A stretch of 64,000 nucleotides of DNA from Methanomassiliicoccaceae archaeon UBA71 (GCA_002504405.1 DARO01000006.1:31450-95449); one strand, 5' to 3'. Positions 50,109 through 59,155 are shown, counted from the first letter of the stretch. Numbers and translations: made by a program. Notes: generated by a model from the sequence alone, not told the origin.

Positions 50109-50437
50109 GCTTCAACGTCACCACCGATCCAGAGACCGACAGGATGCTCTCTTTGAGAGCCTCATCGAAAGTCCCCCTCCCAAGGGAGATCGCCCTCTGC
50201 GACCCCAGGGACGCGAGGGAGTACTTCTCCTGGATGGCCGTGTACGAGGCCTTCGGCCTTTCCGAACACCCGCTAGTGCAGCTCCTCGGCAAGAGGAGGC
50301 TCGACGCCGCGATGGCATCCGCCGTCAGCCGCGCGGAGCATCTCGACCGCGTCGCCCACTACGGCGCGTGGCTGGGCAACGAGGGAGTGCGGATCGTCGA
50401 CCTGGTCACCCCGACCCGGGACGACCCGAAGGGATGA
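50105..50437 (+). CDS. Element protein of unknown function, GTG start
   Basis: 110 residues starting with GTG overlapping the ATPase stop (GTGA): MSFNVTTDPETDRMLSLRAS ... REIALCDPRDAREYFSWMAV ... GAWLGNEGVRIVDLV. Helical and soluble. Last gene before the GC-rich region upstream of rep. Confidence 0.65.
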   Translation: MSFNVTTDPETDRMLSLRASSKVPLPREIALCDPRDAREYFSWMAVYEAFGLSEHPLVQLLGKRRLDAAMASAVSRAEHLDRVAHYGAWLGNEGVRIVDLVTPTRDDPKG

Positions 50438-50649
50438 CGGTGCCGTCCCGGGCATCCCCCGCGCCGTCCCCGGCGCACCCTCCCGTCGACCCGCACCCCC
50501 ATCCCACCGCCCCTGTCCCTCGCGACGCCTAGGACGCGTAGCGTCCGACGGCGGAGCCCAAACAGGCCGAGCGGGCGCGCCCGGCGCATGCCCAGCGCCC
50601 GCCGGCCGCCTTCCCGGGGCGGCACCGCCGCCCCATCATCGGAGATAAC
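50438..50649. other. Candidate rolling-circle origin region upstream of rep
   Basis: Noncoding and extremely GC-rich, with a C-rich plus strand in the first half. It holds three symmetric elements: GGACGC-GTA-GCGTCC (50532-50546), the palindrome CGGGCGCGCCCG (50572-50583), and GGGGCGGC-ACC-GCCGCCCC (50616-50634), which ends 15 nt before the rep ATG. Hairpins next to a HUH-type rep gene are where double-strand origins are usually found. The nick site is not identified. Confidence 0.5.
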
Positions 50650-52152
50650 ATGCAGATCGAAGACTACGACATCAGACTCGAGGAGATTCGCCTCCGCTCC
50701 CTCCAGAGGGAACTGGAGATGCAGGAGCGCCAGGGCCTCGCCGTCCAGGCGGCCCTAGCGGAGCATTCCGTCACATCCTACGTGAGGAACCTGCCGGTGG
50801 AGGACGCATCGTATCCTGCCATAGAGTACCTTAGATTTCATCCGCAGGATGACGTCGGGGACGAGGTTCAAGAGGGAGTTCAGGAAAGGCTCCCCGAGAC
50901 CATCGGGCAGGAAGGTCCCGGGCCCTACCGCCAGTACATCGCATGGTGCATGCCCGCCCACGACCTCACCCGTCCCGACAGGAAGGGATGCGGCTTCATC
51001 CGCTCCCCCATGGGAGGCATCGTCTACTCCGCATGCCCCGACGATCCCGAGCATCACTGCAAGGGCAAGTGCAGGCACTGCTGGTCCCTCAGATGTCCGA
51101 AGTGCATGAACGACACAGCCCTCAAACGCGGGGTCCAGATCGAGAGGCAGCTCCTTTCCTACAAGGTGCTCAGCGAGAAGAAGGGCATCTCTGTAGGAGA
51201 CATCGGCCACTGGGTCGTCTCCCCACCCCAGGACCTCGTCAAGGGGCTCTGTCAGACCAAGCCGGAGTTCGACGACCTCTGCAGGCATGTCGACGACTCC
51301 ATGGCAGCCTACGGCGCATCTGCAGGCGTCACCATCTTCCATCCCTGGCGCCAGAAGGAGGACTCGTGGGAGTTCTCACCGCACTTCCATATCCTGTGCT
51401 ACGGACGCATAGACACCACGGCGTTCAGGAAGGCCAACCCCGGATGGCTCATCAAGAAGGTCCACGCCCGCGAGAGGATCAGGAGCATCAGGCACACCGC
51501 AGCGTATCTGACAACGCACATGGGCCTCGGGATGGCCGAGAGGGATCCAGACGACATCGACTGGGACCTGAAGGTCCTGGACATGCTGGTCCCCGGACTG
51601 CTCTCTCCGGGTGCATCCTACACCGAGAGGGACTACAACGAGATGGGCGAGGGGAAGGGCAGGATGCTCGGAGACCTCTCGGGAGTCGACTGGGAGCAGT
51701 GGACCATGAAGTCGCTTTCCGTCGAGTTCAAGATCAGGTACTGGGGCGGTGCTTCCAAACGCAACATCCGCACCCTCGGGGTGTACAGGCAGTACAAGAT
51801 CCGCGTCTGCAGGGAATGCCACAGGATCCTCAGGACCTACGACGGATACCACGACTGCACCGGCTCGTACATCAGATACATCAGGGACGACCCTGTGGTC
51901 GTCTTCGCAGAGGACTTCGACCTGGTAAGGGACATCTTCCAGTCGTTCAAGTCCAAGCTGCGCGACGGAGGCCTCTCGATCGCCGACTTCTCCAGGATGT
52001 GCCCGCTCACGGTCTGCACGCTCGACCTCGGACTCCCCACGGACGACGACCTCGTCTTGGCCAACCCGTTCGAGGAGCCCGACGAGTACTTCCTCAGGAG
52101 ACAGCGCGAAGCGTTCGGCAGTCCGACCGACCATATGGCGTCCCTCGTCTGA
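50650..52152 (+). CDS. rep: HUH-superfamily rolling-circle replication initiator (Rep)
   Basis: 500 residues. Motif 1-like HWVVSPPQ, the HUH metal-binding motif H245-F-H247 (SPHFHILCYG), and a candidate nucleophile Y286 in RHTAAYLTTHMG, 39 residues later. Before them is a Cys/His cluster at 135-152 (HHCKGKCRHCWSLRCPKC) and after them a zinc ribbon (CRECH ... HDC at about 387-405), both reminiscent of haloarchaeal plasmid and pleolipovirus Reps. It should nick the origin and start strand-displacement replication. The GGAGA site is 5 nt before ATG. Confidence 0.8.
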   Translation: MQIEDYDIRLEEIRLRSLQRELEMQERQGLAVQAALAEHSVTSYVRNLPVEDASYPAIEYLRFHPQDDVGDEVQEGVQERLPETIGQEGPGPYRQYIAWCMPAHDLTRPDRKGCGFIRSPMGGIVYSACPDDPEHHCKGKCRHCWSLRCPKCMNDTALKRGVQIERQLLSYKVLSEKKGISVGDIGHWVVSPPQDLVKGLCQTKPEFDDLCRHVDDSMAAYGASAGVTIFHPWRQKEDSWEFSPHFHILCYGRIDTTAFRKANPGWLIKKVHARERIRSIRHTAAYLTTHMGLGMAERDPDDIDWDLKVLDMLVPGLLSPGASYTERDYNEMGEGKGRMLGDLSGVDWEQWTMKSLSVEFKIRYWGGASKRNIRTLGVYRQYKIRVCRECHRILRTYDGYHDCTGSYIRYIRDDPVVVFAEDFDLVRDIFQSFKSKLRDGGLSIADFSRMCPLTVCTLDLGLPTDDDLVLANPFEEPDEYFLRRQREAFGSPTDHMASLV

Positions 52153-52410
52153 CCATCAAACCTCACACTCATGGGAATCACAGGCCTGAAAGCACGGCCT
52201 CGGACAGGATCACCTCCGACACAGGAGCATCCGCGAAAGGTCCGACGATCGGAATCCCGGATTTGAACTGATTATAGAAGCCCACACAGGAAAATCGAGG
52301 TTCCGGACCCTGGAACCGGTTCGATATGACCTCCGACACAGAGACCCACTGTGGCGGTCGGAGGTCGGGTCATCCCCTCGGAAGAGGGCAGATCACAGAG
52401 GTGATAAGGA
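52153..52410. other. Post-rep intergenic region with large stem-loop
   Basis: GACCTCCGAC (52328-52337) and GTCGGAGGTC (52357-52366) are exact complements; inside them CACAG and CTGTG can also pair, giving one long hairpin. ACCTCCGACACAG also occurs upstream at 52212-52224 as a direct repeat. Could be a single-strand origin or an operator for the following gene. Confidence 0.45.
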
Positions 52411-52917
52411 ATGACCAACAGTGTTAGGGCGGCATCTGCCGCAGGGAACAGCCAGTCGAACGATCATGGATATCCGGACGAGTTCATCGACAACCTCGCG
52501 TCGATGTTCATCCGCAACGCCCGCGGACGCATAAGGGACGACGACCTCAGGCTCAGGGTCCTGGCCAGGGCCTTCGCGGTCGAGTACGTAGAATGCCGCT
52601 ACGACGGCAACCCGTTCGAATGCCTCGGCAGAGCCGAATCGTTCGCGGGTGAAGAGGTGGCAACCCGCATCCTGGATGTAGACCCCTCGCTCTACGATGA
52701 CGTGGACGTCGACGATTATGCCGACATCGAAGAGAATCCCGTCGGGGACGACGTCCCGATCGACCGTGATGCGGATTCCTTCGACGAGTTCTGCGAATCG
52801 GAGTTCTGCGACAGATGCTGCGATGAATGTCCCATCGAGTACGCCTGCATCCCCGTCTTCGTCTCCGACGGTCTCGAGATGAGGGTCGTCCTCCGCAGGA
52901 GGGATCCGGATGCCTGA
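52411..52917 (+). CDS. Acidic Cys-cluster element protein
   Basis: 168 residues, GAGGTGATAAGG before the ATG. A helical N-terminal half (DEFIDNLASMFIRNARGRIR) and a strongly acidic C-terminal half with CESEFCDRCCDEC, a probable metal-binding knuckle. Could be a regulator. It overlaps the next gene by 8 nt. Confidence 0.65.
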   Translation: MTNSVRAASAAGNSQSNDHGYPDEFIDNLASMFIRNARGRIRDDDLRLRVLARAFAVEYVECRYDGNPFECLGRAESFAGEEVATRILDVDPSLYDDVDVDDYADIEENPVGDDVPIDRDADSFDEFCESEFCDRCCDECPIEYACIPVFVSDGLEMRVVLRRRDPDA

Positions 52918-53278
52918 GCAGTACGAGCTCATCCCGACATTCAAGAAGAGAGGGTCCCAGCCCCCTGTGGGCTGGGTGGAGTTCGCTCCGGGCATGAACA
53001 CCAAGCGCAGGACGATGACCGAAGGGTATCTGAACACCAGGATGTCCAGGGCGAACTCCATCGCCATGAACCAGAACTATGTCAAGAAGGTCCTCGGCAA
53101 TCCGAGGACCCCCAGGGAGAACAGGGATGCGGTGATCGCATACGTCCTCAACCATCCGGAGAAGTTCACCCCTCTCGCGGAGAATACCGACGACCCGATT
53201 CAGAACGAGTGGGCGTCCAAGATGAACGGGCCCGCCGACTTCGGCTTCATGAGAGCTTTCAGGAGGAGATACCTGTAA
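52910..53278 (+). CDS. NP-x-T repeat protein, last gene of the element
   Basis: 122 residues with one copy of the element's helical repeat at about 45-86 (YVKKVLGNPRTPRENRDAVI ... NHPEKF), the same unit found three times in the product at 40104-41009. The tail ends MRAFRRRYL. A broken copy of its 3' part exists at 31823-32022. Function unknown; the shared unit suggests interaction with, or a common role to, the three-repeat protein. Confidence 0.75.
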   Translation: MPEQYELIPTFKKRGSQPPVGWVEFAPGMNTKRRTMTEGYLNTRMSRANSIAMNQNYVKKVLGNPRTPRENRDAVIAYVLNHPEKFTPLAENTDDPIQNEWASKMNGPADFGFMRAFRRRYL

Positions 53279-53285
53279 CCAAACC

Positions 53286-53305
53286 GGGCCTTCGGGCCCT
53301 TTATT
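53286..53305 (+). terminator. Terminator of the element's operon
   Basis: GGGCC-TTCG-GGCCC followed by TTTATT, 7 nt after the last stop. A variant is preserved after the broken copy at 32030-32043. Confidence 0.6.
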
Positions 53306-53399
53306 AACTATGTCTCTATTACCTGTATTTCCGTAGAATTAAATGGCTTAATCGCAGATGTGTCATCAAGGGTGCTGGACAAATGGAGAGAGAGGAGGC

Positions 53400-54305
53400 A
53401 TGAAGCTTACCGGTTATTGTGAAACTACATCAGAAAACGTAGTTAATCTGTGCAATTCGGATTCCACTAGAAGTTTCTCTCCTGTCAATTATTCCAGTAT
53501 AGAAAAATGTGCGTTTACCAAGGAATCTTTGCGCAATTCTATTTTCGAAGGCGATTGTCTTGAAATAATGAAGCATTTTCCAGACAATTCTATTGACATG
53601 GTACTTTGCGATCTTCCCTATGGAACTACACAAAACAAATGGGATAGTCTTATTGACCTTGAAGAATTGTGGAAACAATATTGTCGTATTGTTAAACCTG
53701 ATGGTGCCATTGTATTAACTTCTCAGGGTCTATTTACTGCAAAATTAATCGTTTCAAATGAAAAGATGTTCAAATACAAGATAGTGTGGGAGAAATCAAA
53801 GCCTACTAATTTCCTCAATGCAAAAAAACAGCCGTTACGTAAACATGAGGATGTCTGTGTGTTTTATCAAAAACAGCCATACTACTCACCAATAATGACG
53901 AAAGGCGTAGCTTACGATAAAGGGGTTAGAAAAAATCAGAATTCCGGTTCGTATGGGGATTTTTCTCCAGTTCATGTTAAAAGTGATGGTGAGAGATATC
54001 CTACAGATATCGTATACTTTAAAACTGCAGAAAGTGAGGGAGAGGTTTGGCATCCTACCCAAAAACCAGTAGAATTGGGTAGGTATTTCATCAAAACGTT
54101 TACTCGTCCAGGTGATTTGGTATTGGACAATACATGCGGCAGCGGTAGTTTCCTTGTTGCTGCAGCAATTGAAGGAAGATCATTTTGCGGAATTGAACTT
54201 AATCGTGATGGCGAGTTGTTTAAAAAAGAATCTATCGATTTTATAGATATTTCATGTCAAAGATTGATTGATGCTAACGTCGATGGCATTACAGTTTACA
54301 GGTGA
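53400..54305 (+). CDS. Site-specific DNA methyltransferase (beta class, N6-adenine or N4-cytosine)
   Basis: About 301 residues. Motif IV DLPYGTTQNKW (about 70-80) comes before motif I DNTCGSGSFLVAAA (about 242-255), the order of beta-class enzymes. HPTQKPVELGRYFI is the classic motif preceding the SAM site. The start at 53400 has GGAGG 4 nt before; codons from 53358 look noncoding. AT-rich compared with neighbours, so likely acquired. Followed after 4 nt by the nuclease-methyltransferase. Confidence 0.9.
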   Translation: MKLTGYCETTSENVVNLCNSDSTRSFSPVNYSSIEKCAFTKESLRNSIFEGDCLEIMKHFPDNSIDMVLCDLPYGTTQNKWDSLIDLEELWKQYCRIVKPDGAIVLTSQGLFTAKLIVSNEKMFKYKIVWEKSKPTNFLNAKKQPLRKHEDVCVFYQKQPYYSPIMTKGVAYDKGVRKNQNSGSYGDFSPVHVKSDGERYPTDIVYFKTAESEGEVWHPTQKPVELGRYFIKTFTRPGDLVLDNTCGSGSFLVAAAIEGRSFCGIELNRDGELFKKESIDFIDISCQRLIDANVDGITVYR

Positions 54306-54309
54306 TGAT

Positions 54310-57012
54310 ATGGAGCTGAGAGAAAACGAGGACTCTTGGAAGATCGATGTTATTTCCGAAATCAATTCATACGTTTCAAAAAAGTCGATTCGTATAACAA
54401 GGGCTACCGGAGAACAGACAATTCCCGGAATAACAAGATTTCCCGATGTAATACTCTACGGCGGCCATGCGGGCAATGAACTTCTTCAAGGATGGGAGTT
54501 GAAGATGCCTGATACACCGATAATGGCCGACGATCCATATCTAAAGGCTATTGAAAAAGCCAATAACATGGGACTTAATAGTTTTACATTGTGGAACGCT
54601 CGTGAAGCTGCCATTTTTATCAGGGACGAAAAAGAAAATCGTTTTGATCGTGTTAAGGATTGGACAATTGAAGAGATACACAACCGTTCTGATGTTACCA
54701 AGTATCGTAAAAAATGGGTTGAAACACTTCATGACATTATTGACACCCTTAATGCTCTTTTAAATGGAAAATCCATTAGATCGATTAGTCCAATTGATGT
54801 AATCAATGAGTCTACGTATGATCGGTATATCGTTGATCTCACACCATATGTTTCGAACTGCTTGGAAACAAAATCAAGGAAAGACAAACTGTTTGCTGAA
54901 CAGATCGATGCCTGGTGGGTTTCTTCACAATCGGATTATCCGGATAAGAGTGACAAATTGATGACTCTTTCCAGGATGATTATAGTTAATTGGATCAATA
55001 GGTTTGTTTTTGCTCACTATCTTAAAAAATATTTCGATATAGCCAACAGAGTAGATTCTATTGACATTCAGACAGGTGTTTCTGACGCTCTCGATGTGTT
55101 TGAAAAAATGTCTGATGTTTGTGATTTCTATAACGTATTGGCCAGATCATTTGCCGATGATTGCATCGACGATTATTGTTGGGGCAACTTCTGTGAACTT
55201 AACAACTTTTTGAAAGGAGTTAGAATATCCGAAATATCCCAAGACAGTCTTCAATCTCTTCTGAAAAATGTAGTAACATTTTCAAAAAGGGAGTCGGCTG
55301 GTCAGTTCTGCACACCCCCTCTTTTGGCGAAATTACTAGTAGAGTTGTCCATGTCAAATGCAGACGGTATTGTTTTGGATCCCTGCTGTGGAACCGGTAC
55401 GATACCACGTGAAGTTGTTGCAACCAAGAAACGTCGTGAGGTAAAGAATCCCCAATCTACAGTTTGGGCTTCTGATAAATTCCCATATCCTTTGAGCTTA
55501 GCTTCAATCTCTTTAGCTAATCCGGACAATATACAAGATCCGGTCCAGGTATTCATGATGGATGTTTTTAAGTTGAATCCTGGTTTGACTGTTCAGCTCA
55601 CAGATCCCAAAACTGGTTCGAAGATTTCTTACCAATTGCCTGTTGTTGACACCATAGTTTCCAATCTTCCATTTGTTAGATTTGAGAAAGCGGAAGGATC
55701 AAATCCAGATGTCAGAAAAATGGGCTTAAATGATAAAAGAAGCGATCTGTATGCATATATTGCACTTAATCTCAAACACCTACTCTCGAAGAATGGACGT
55801 GTTGGAATCATAACATCAAATTCATGGCTAGGTGTTGATTGGGCCAAGGAGTTCAGAGATGTTCTTATTAATCAATATTGTGTAAAAACTATAGTCATTT
55901 CCCAAGCCGGAAGATGGTTTAAGGATGTCGATGTTGTTACTACTATTTTGATTTTGGAAAACCGTACCTCTCCTTTCAAAGATGATGAAATAATCCGTTA
56001 TGTTTCAATAGCAGAAAAGATTGAAAATTGGTCTAATGAGAATCTATTCAAAGCAATGGTTTCTGACATATGGCTTAACAACGTCGATTCAGAACACGTT
56101 TACATTCATAATCATTCGGTAAAAGATCTTAGAGATTCGTATGAAATTGGTTTTGGCCCTATGATTGGCTTTACCGACATGGAATGGATTTCACAGGTCC
56201 GCAATCTTGTTATTCCTGTTTCTTCATTTTTCGAGATTGCTCGTGGTTCTAGAAGAGGCTGGAATCCGATGTTCTATCCAAAAACCCCAGATAGAATAGA
56301 GAAGGAATTTCTCAAACCTGTGTTGAGGTCTACAAAAACAGTTAAAAGTCTCATTGCTGAACCGGATTCCCTCGCATTCTGTTGCATGAAAACCATTGAT
56401 GATCTCAGGGCAGAGAATAAGATTGGTGCTCTTTCTTGGATAGATTCTTTTAAAAACGGGGTTAATACTAAAGGAGAGCCACTAACCGAGGTTCTTCGTA
56501 CAGCTAAGTTAGAATGGTACCAGATGTCAGAAACGGAGACGGCTGATTTTGGATTGTCGGAAAACCCAAGCAATAGACTATTCATCTTCAGATTTAAAGA
56601 CAAGACTTTTGTCGATCAAAGGGTCATAAGATTGTCTGCGTTTAATCACACTGATCTGGACTTGTGCCATGCTCTCCTAAATTGTACGTTTGGAATGCTG
56701 ATGATAGAATCACAAGGATTTGGACGCGGCCTAGGTGTATTGGATTTGAACGCTACAAAAATGGAAAAATCATATTGTATGCTAAATCCCTCACTTTTGG
56801 ATGAAAAAGAATCGAACAGAATTAAACAGGCTTTTTTACCGCTACTATCCAGGCCTCCTAAGGAATTACCGGATGAAGTGGTGTCCGAAGATAGAAGACA
56901 GTTTGATAAAGTCGTCTTAGAAGCATACGGTATTGCAGATCTTCAGGATAAGATTTCGATTACGTTATTAGAGCTTTATCACATCCGCAAGGCGGTTGAG
57001 GTTGATAAATAA
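54310..57012 (+). CDS. Fused restriction nuclease-methyltransferase (type IIG-like)
   Basis: About 900 residues. N-terminal PD-(D/E)xK nuclease: D46 in RFPDVILYGG and E63-x-K65 in WELKMPD. Central gamma-type N6 methyltransferase: motif I LDPCCGTGT (about 355) and NLPF (about 450) replacing the usual NPPY/F. A C-terminal region (about 620-890) resembles target recognition parts (WISQVRNLVIPVSSFFEIAR). It would both cut and modify DNA. GGTGATGAT precedes the ATG. Strongly AT-rich. Confidence 0.85.
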   Translation: MELRENEDSWKIDVISEINSYVSKKSIRITRATGEQTIPGITRFPDVILYGGHAGNELLQGWELKMPDTPIMADDPYLKAIEKANNMGLNSFTLWNAREAAIFIRDEKENRFDRVKDWTIEEIHNRSDVTKYRKKWVETLHDIIDTLNALLNGKSIRSISPIDVINESTYDRYIVDLTPYVSNCLETKSRKDKLFAEQIDAWWVSSQSDYPDKSDKLMTLSRMIIVNWINRFVFAHYLKKYFDIANRVDSIDIQTGVSDALDVFEKMSDVCDFYNVLARSFADDCIDDYCWGNFCELNNFLKGVRISEISQDSLQSLLKNVVTFSKRESAGQFCTPPLLAKLLVELSMSNADGIVLDPCCGTGTIPREVVATKKRREVKNPQSTVWASDKFPYPLSLASISLANPDNIQDPVQVFMMDVFKLNPGLTVQLTDPKTGSKISYQLPVVDTIVSNLPFVRFEKAEGSNPDVRKMGLNDKRSDLYAYIALNLKHLLSKNGRVGIITSNSWLGVDWAKEFRDVLINQYCVKTIVISQAGRWFKDVDVVTTILILENRTSPFKDDEIIRYVSIAEKIENWSNENLFKAMVSDIWLNNVDSEHVYIHNHSVKDLRDSYEIGFGPMIGFTDMEWISQVRNLVIPVSSFFEIARGSRRGWNPMFYPKTPDRIEKEFLKPVLRSTKTVKSLIAEPDSLAFCCMKTIDDLRAENKIGALSWIDSFKNGVNTKGEPLTEVLRTAKLEWYQMSETETADFGLSENPSNRLFIFRFKDKTFVDQRVIRLSAFNHTDLDLCHALLNCTFGMLMIESQGFGRGLGVLDLNATKMEKSYCMLNPSLLDEKESNRIKQAFLPLLSRPPKELPDEVVSEDRRQFDKVVLEAYGIADLQDKISITLLELYHIRKAVEVDK

Positions 57013-57032
57013 ACACTTATTTCTAAACCTTT

Positions 57033-57635
57033 TCAAACATTTTCCATTTTTTCTTTCTCGATATCATTTAAGAATTTGACGCTCGATTCACTTGCATTTA
57101 CTTTAAAAATTGTAATTAGAGAACCCATGCTATGTTGAGTATTGTCATTAAATTCATCTTTGCTGACCTTTTGTAGCCATTTTACTCTTCTGTATAAACG
57201 TATGGGATAGAACATGGTGTTGTAAATAACATCCGATTCGATAATACCAACATGGTATGTACGTTTAGTTATCTTGCTAGGAACTAAAACATAATCTTTT
57301 ACTTGCATTCTATATTGTATCGAATATGCATTAGAAATTGTTTTAGAATCAATATTCATTTCGCTTAGTATTTTTCTTTTAAATTCCTTATAGTCATCTG
57401 CATCTGGCAAATTAATTCCAAGATCAGTTGAAATGCCGATAATGCCATTTTTAATGAAAAGCAACTCGTATTCTCCGTTAATACCAGCCCTATATACCCA
57501 TACTTGGCGACTCATGGTATCTTGTAATCTTGAGAACATGTCGACATATATCGTATTATGAAGAATAATCGAGTGTTCTCCCTCGGTGCACATTCTGAAC
57601 GGTTCAATATAATTGTTTGTGGTAGTGTCTTGCAC
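57033..57635 (-). CDS. Mrr-N/EVE-like domain protein
   Basis: 200 residues. The middle part VKDYVLVPSKITKRTYHVGI ... YPIRLYRRVKWLQKVSKDEF has the pattern of the N-terminal domain found in Mrr-type restriction proteins (a PUA/EVE-like reader of modified DNA). No nuclease core is seen. AT-rich; tail to tail with the fused nuclease. May be a DNA-modification sensor or remnant. Confidence 0.6.
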   Translation of the reverse strand: MQDTTTNNYIEPFRMCTEGEHSIILHNTIYVDMFSRLQDTMSRQVWVYRAGINGEYELLFIKNGIIGISTDLGINLPDADDYKEFKRKILSEMNIDSKTISNAYSIQYRMQVKDYVLVPSKITKRTYHVGIIESDVIYNTMFYPIRLYRRVKWLQKVSKDEFNDNTQHSMGSLITIFKVNASESSVKFLNDIEKEKMENV

Positions 57636-57818
57636 AAACGTTTCAACGAGTTATGAACAATCATCGCACACATACTCTGATACAATTATTCCACAAACAG
57701 TGGATTTGTTTCCTATCAATATTTATGTTCAGTTCTACCTTGAACTAAGCGATTTACAACATATTTTTTGTTAAATCGATAGTTCCTTTTATTTGAATTC
57801 AAATCAATTGAATAATGG

Positions 57819-58745
57819 TTAGGATCCACCACCTATTCTTTTCTGAAGTATGTATTCTTCGAGTTCATCATCGGATAACACCTTGTCGTAGTCGGATCTA
57901 ATGATGCGTTGCGTCTTCATGGAGTCGTTTATTGATTTTATGAAGCTCCTGAAATCGCGGTTGATCTCCAACAGATTGTTGACGATTCCGAAATCCACGA
58001 ACTCAGTCTCACGTGCAGGTATGACTATCTCCGATTGGTGGACGTCAGACACGTTGAGCCGTATGGCTCCAATTCCAAAGGATGGACACAGGCGGGATAG
58101 TTGGTCCAGGGCCTCTTCCGAGTATTCAAGCGCTACAAGATAGCCCTCATTGGCCCAGCTAGAATTGGAGACGGCCTGGAAGAAATATTCCCTGACGTTT
58201 GAACCGGTAATTGATATCTTCATCTCGAATGAGTATAGGGCGATGTTGGACTGTCCGTAATTCCTTGCAAGCTCCACCGTCTCCCCATCCAGATCCTCGA
58301 ATGGGAAATGAACAGATACTAGGTCTGGATGCATCCATTTCTCGGAGTTCTTCTTAGATTTGGTGGAGTTCTCATGGCATATCGTCTTGGTGTGTCCTTT
58401 GAAGCGTTGCTCCCCATCGAGATAGGCCACAAGGAGTGGATGCAGGTCACGTTCCTTGAACCTGACAGATTCCTTCTCTGATACAGGATTGCTCTGTCCA
58501 TACGCTATCCCTTTCAGTCCGAACATCGGCGGCCTGGAGGAAACCTGGATGAATTTAGAATCGGGCTTGTCACGAATGTTGACGTACATCTGTGCCTGGA
58601 GGGTACGCCAGGGAGTCTTGCCGGATACGCCACACTCTTTGTCGTATCCCTTCTCGACAGCATACGCCCATATCTGTTCTGCTCCCATCGGAGTACCATT
58701 CTCAGAAAGGACACGTTCGGAAAGTTGCAATCCAGTGTACATCAA
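57819..58745 (-). CDS. HARE-HTH protein, HrgA/COG2958-like restriction-associated protein
   Basis: 308 residues. N-terminal HARE-HTH domain (TPMGAEQIWAYAVEKGY ... GKTPWRTLQAQMYVNI), a domain found in restriction enzymes and chromatin readers. The C-terminal region (LHPLLVAYL ... SFEMKISITGSNVREYFFQA) has the look of a PD-(D/E)xK-like fold: E-x-K in FEMKI after a preceding acidic segment. HrgA of Helicobacter sits at restriction loci in the same way. Confidence 0.75.
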   Translation of the reverse strand: MMYTGLQLSERVLSENGTPMGAEQIWAYAVEKGYDKECGVSGKTPWRTLQAQMYVNIRDKPDSKFIQVSSRPPMFGLKGIAYGQSNPVSEKESVRFKERDLHPLLVAYLDGEQRFKGHTKTICHENSTKSKKNSEKWMHPDLVSVHFPFEDLDGETVELARNYGQSNIALYSFEMKISITGSNVREYFFQAVSNSSWANEGYLVALEYSEEALDQLSRLCPSFGIGAIRLNVSDVHQSEIVIPARETEFVDFGIVNNLLEINRDFRSFIKSINDSMKTQRIIRSDYDKVLSDDELEEYILQKRIGGGS

Positions 58746-59155
58746 GTTGTCAATACTTTAGAAGGATATATTCCTAATCAGACAGCAGATGGGATTCTCA
58801 GACACTATATTATCGAATGGATTTTTCTTACAGACATCGAAATATAATCAAATTGATTTGAAGTTTGGATTGGCGTGATACTTTTTTTATGACTAAAGTC
58901 ATTATTCTGGATGTTAAATACTGTGTTTTCTATCTATGTTCAGTTATAATCTGTATTCTACTAGTCTAATTGTTGTCCAGTAGAATTCCTATGAGGTTCT
59001 AAGGAGATTGTAGCCTTATTATCGTCCATAATAACAAAGAGTCGAGTAACTCGTCACGGTATTCGTTCCTCAACCGTATATACATGTTCTGTTACGGAAG
59101 ATTCCTTTCACCATTCCTTTCACCAGAATCGTCCGGTTCATAGGAATTGGTTTTC
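58746..59155. other. AT-rich intergenic region
   Basis: Right flank of the restriction island. No gene-like frame; only a short ATGACT-AA-AGTCAT hairpin at 58889-58902. Composition matches the island, so the island boundary is probably near 59.1 kb. Confidence 0.4.

Noticed and set aside
53358..53399. Earlier start for the DNA methyltransferase
   Set aside because: MCHQGCWTNGERGG has no family match; GGAGG lies directly before the ATG at 53400.
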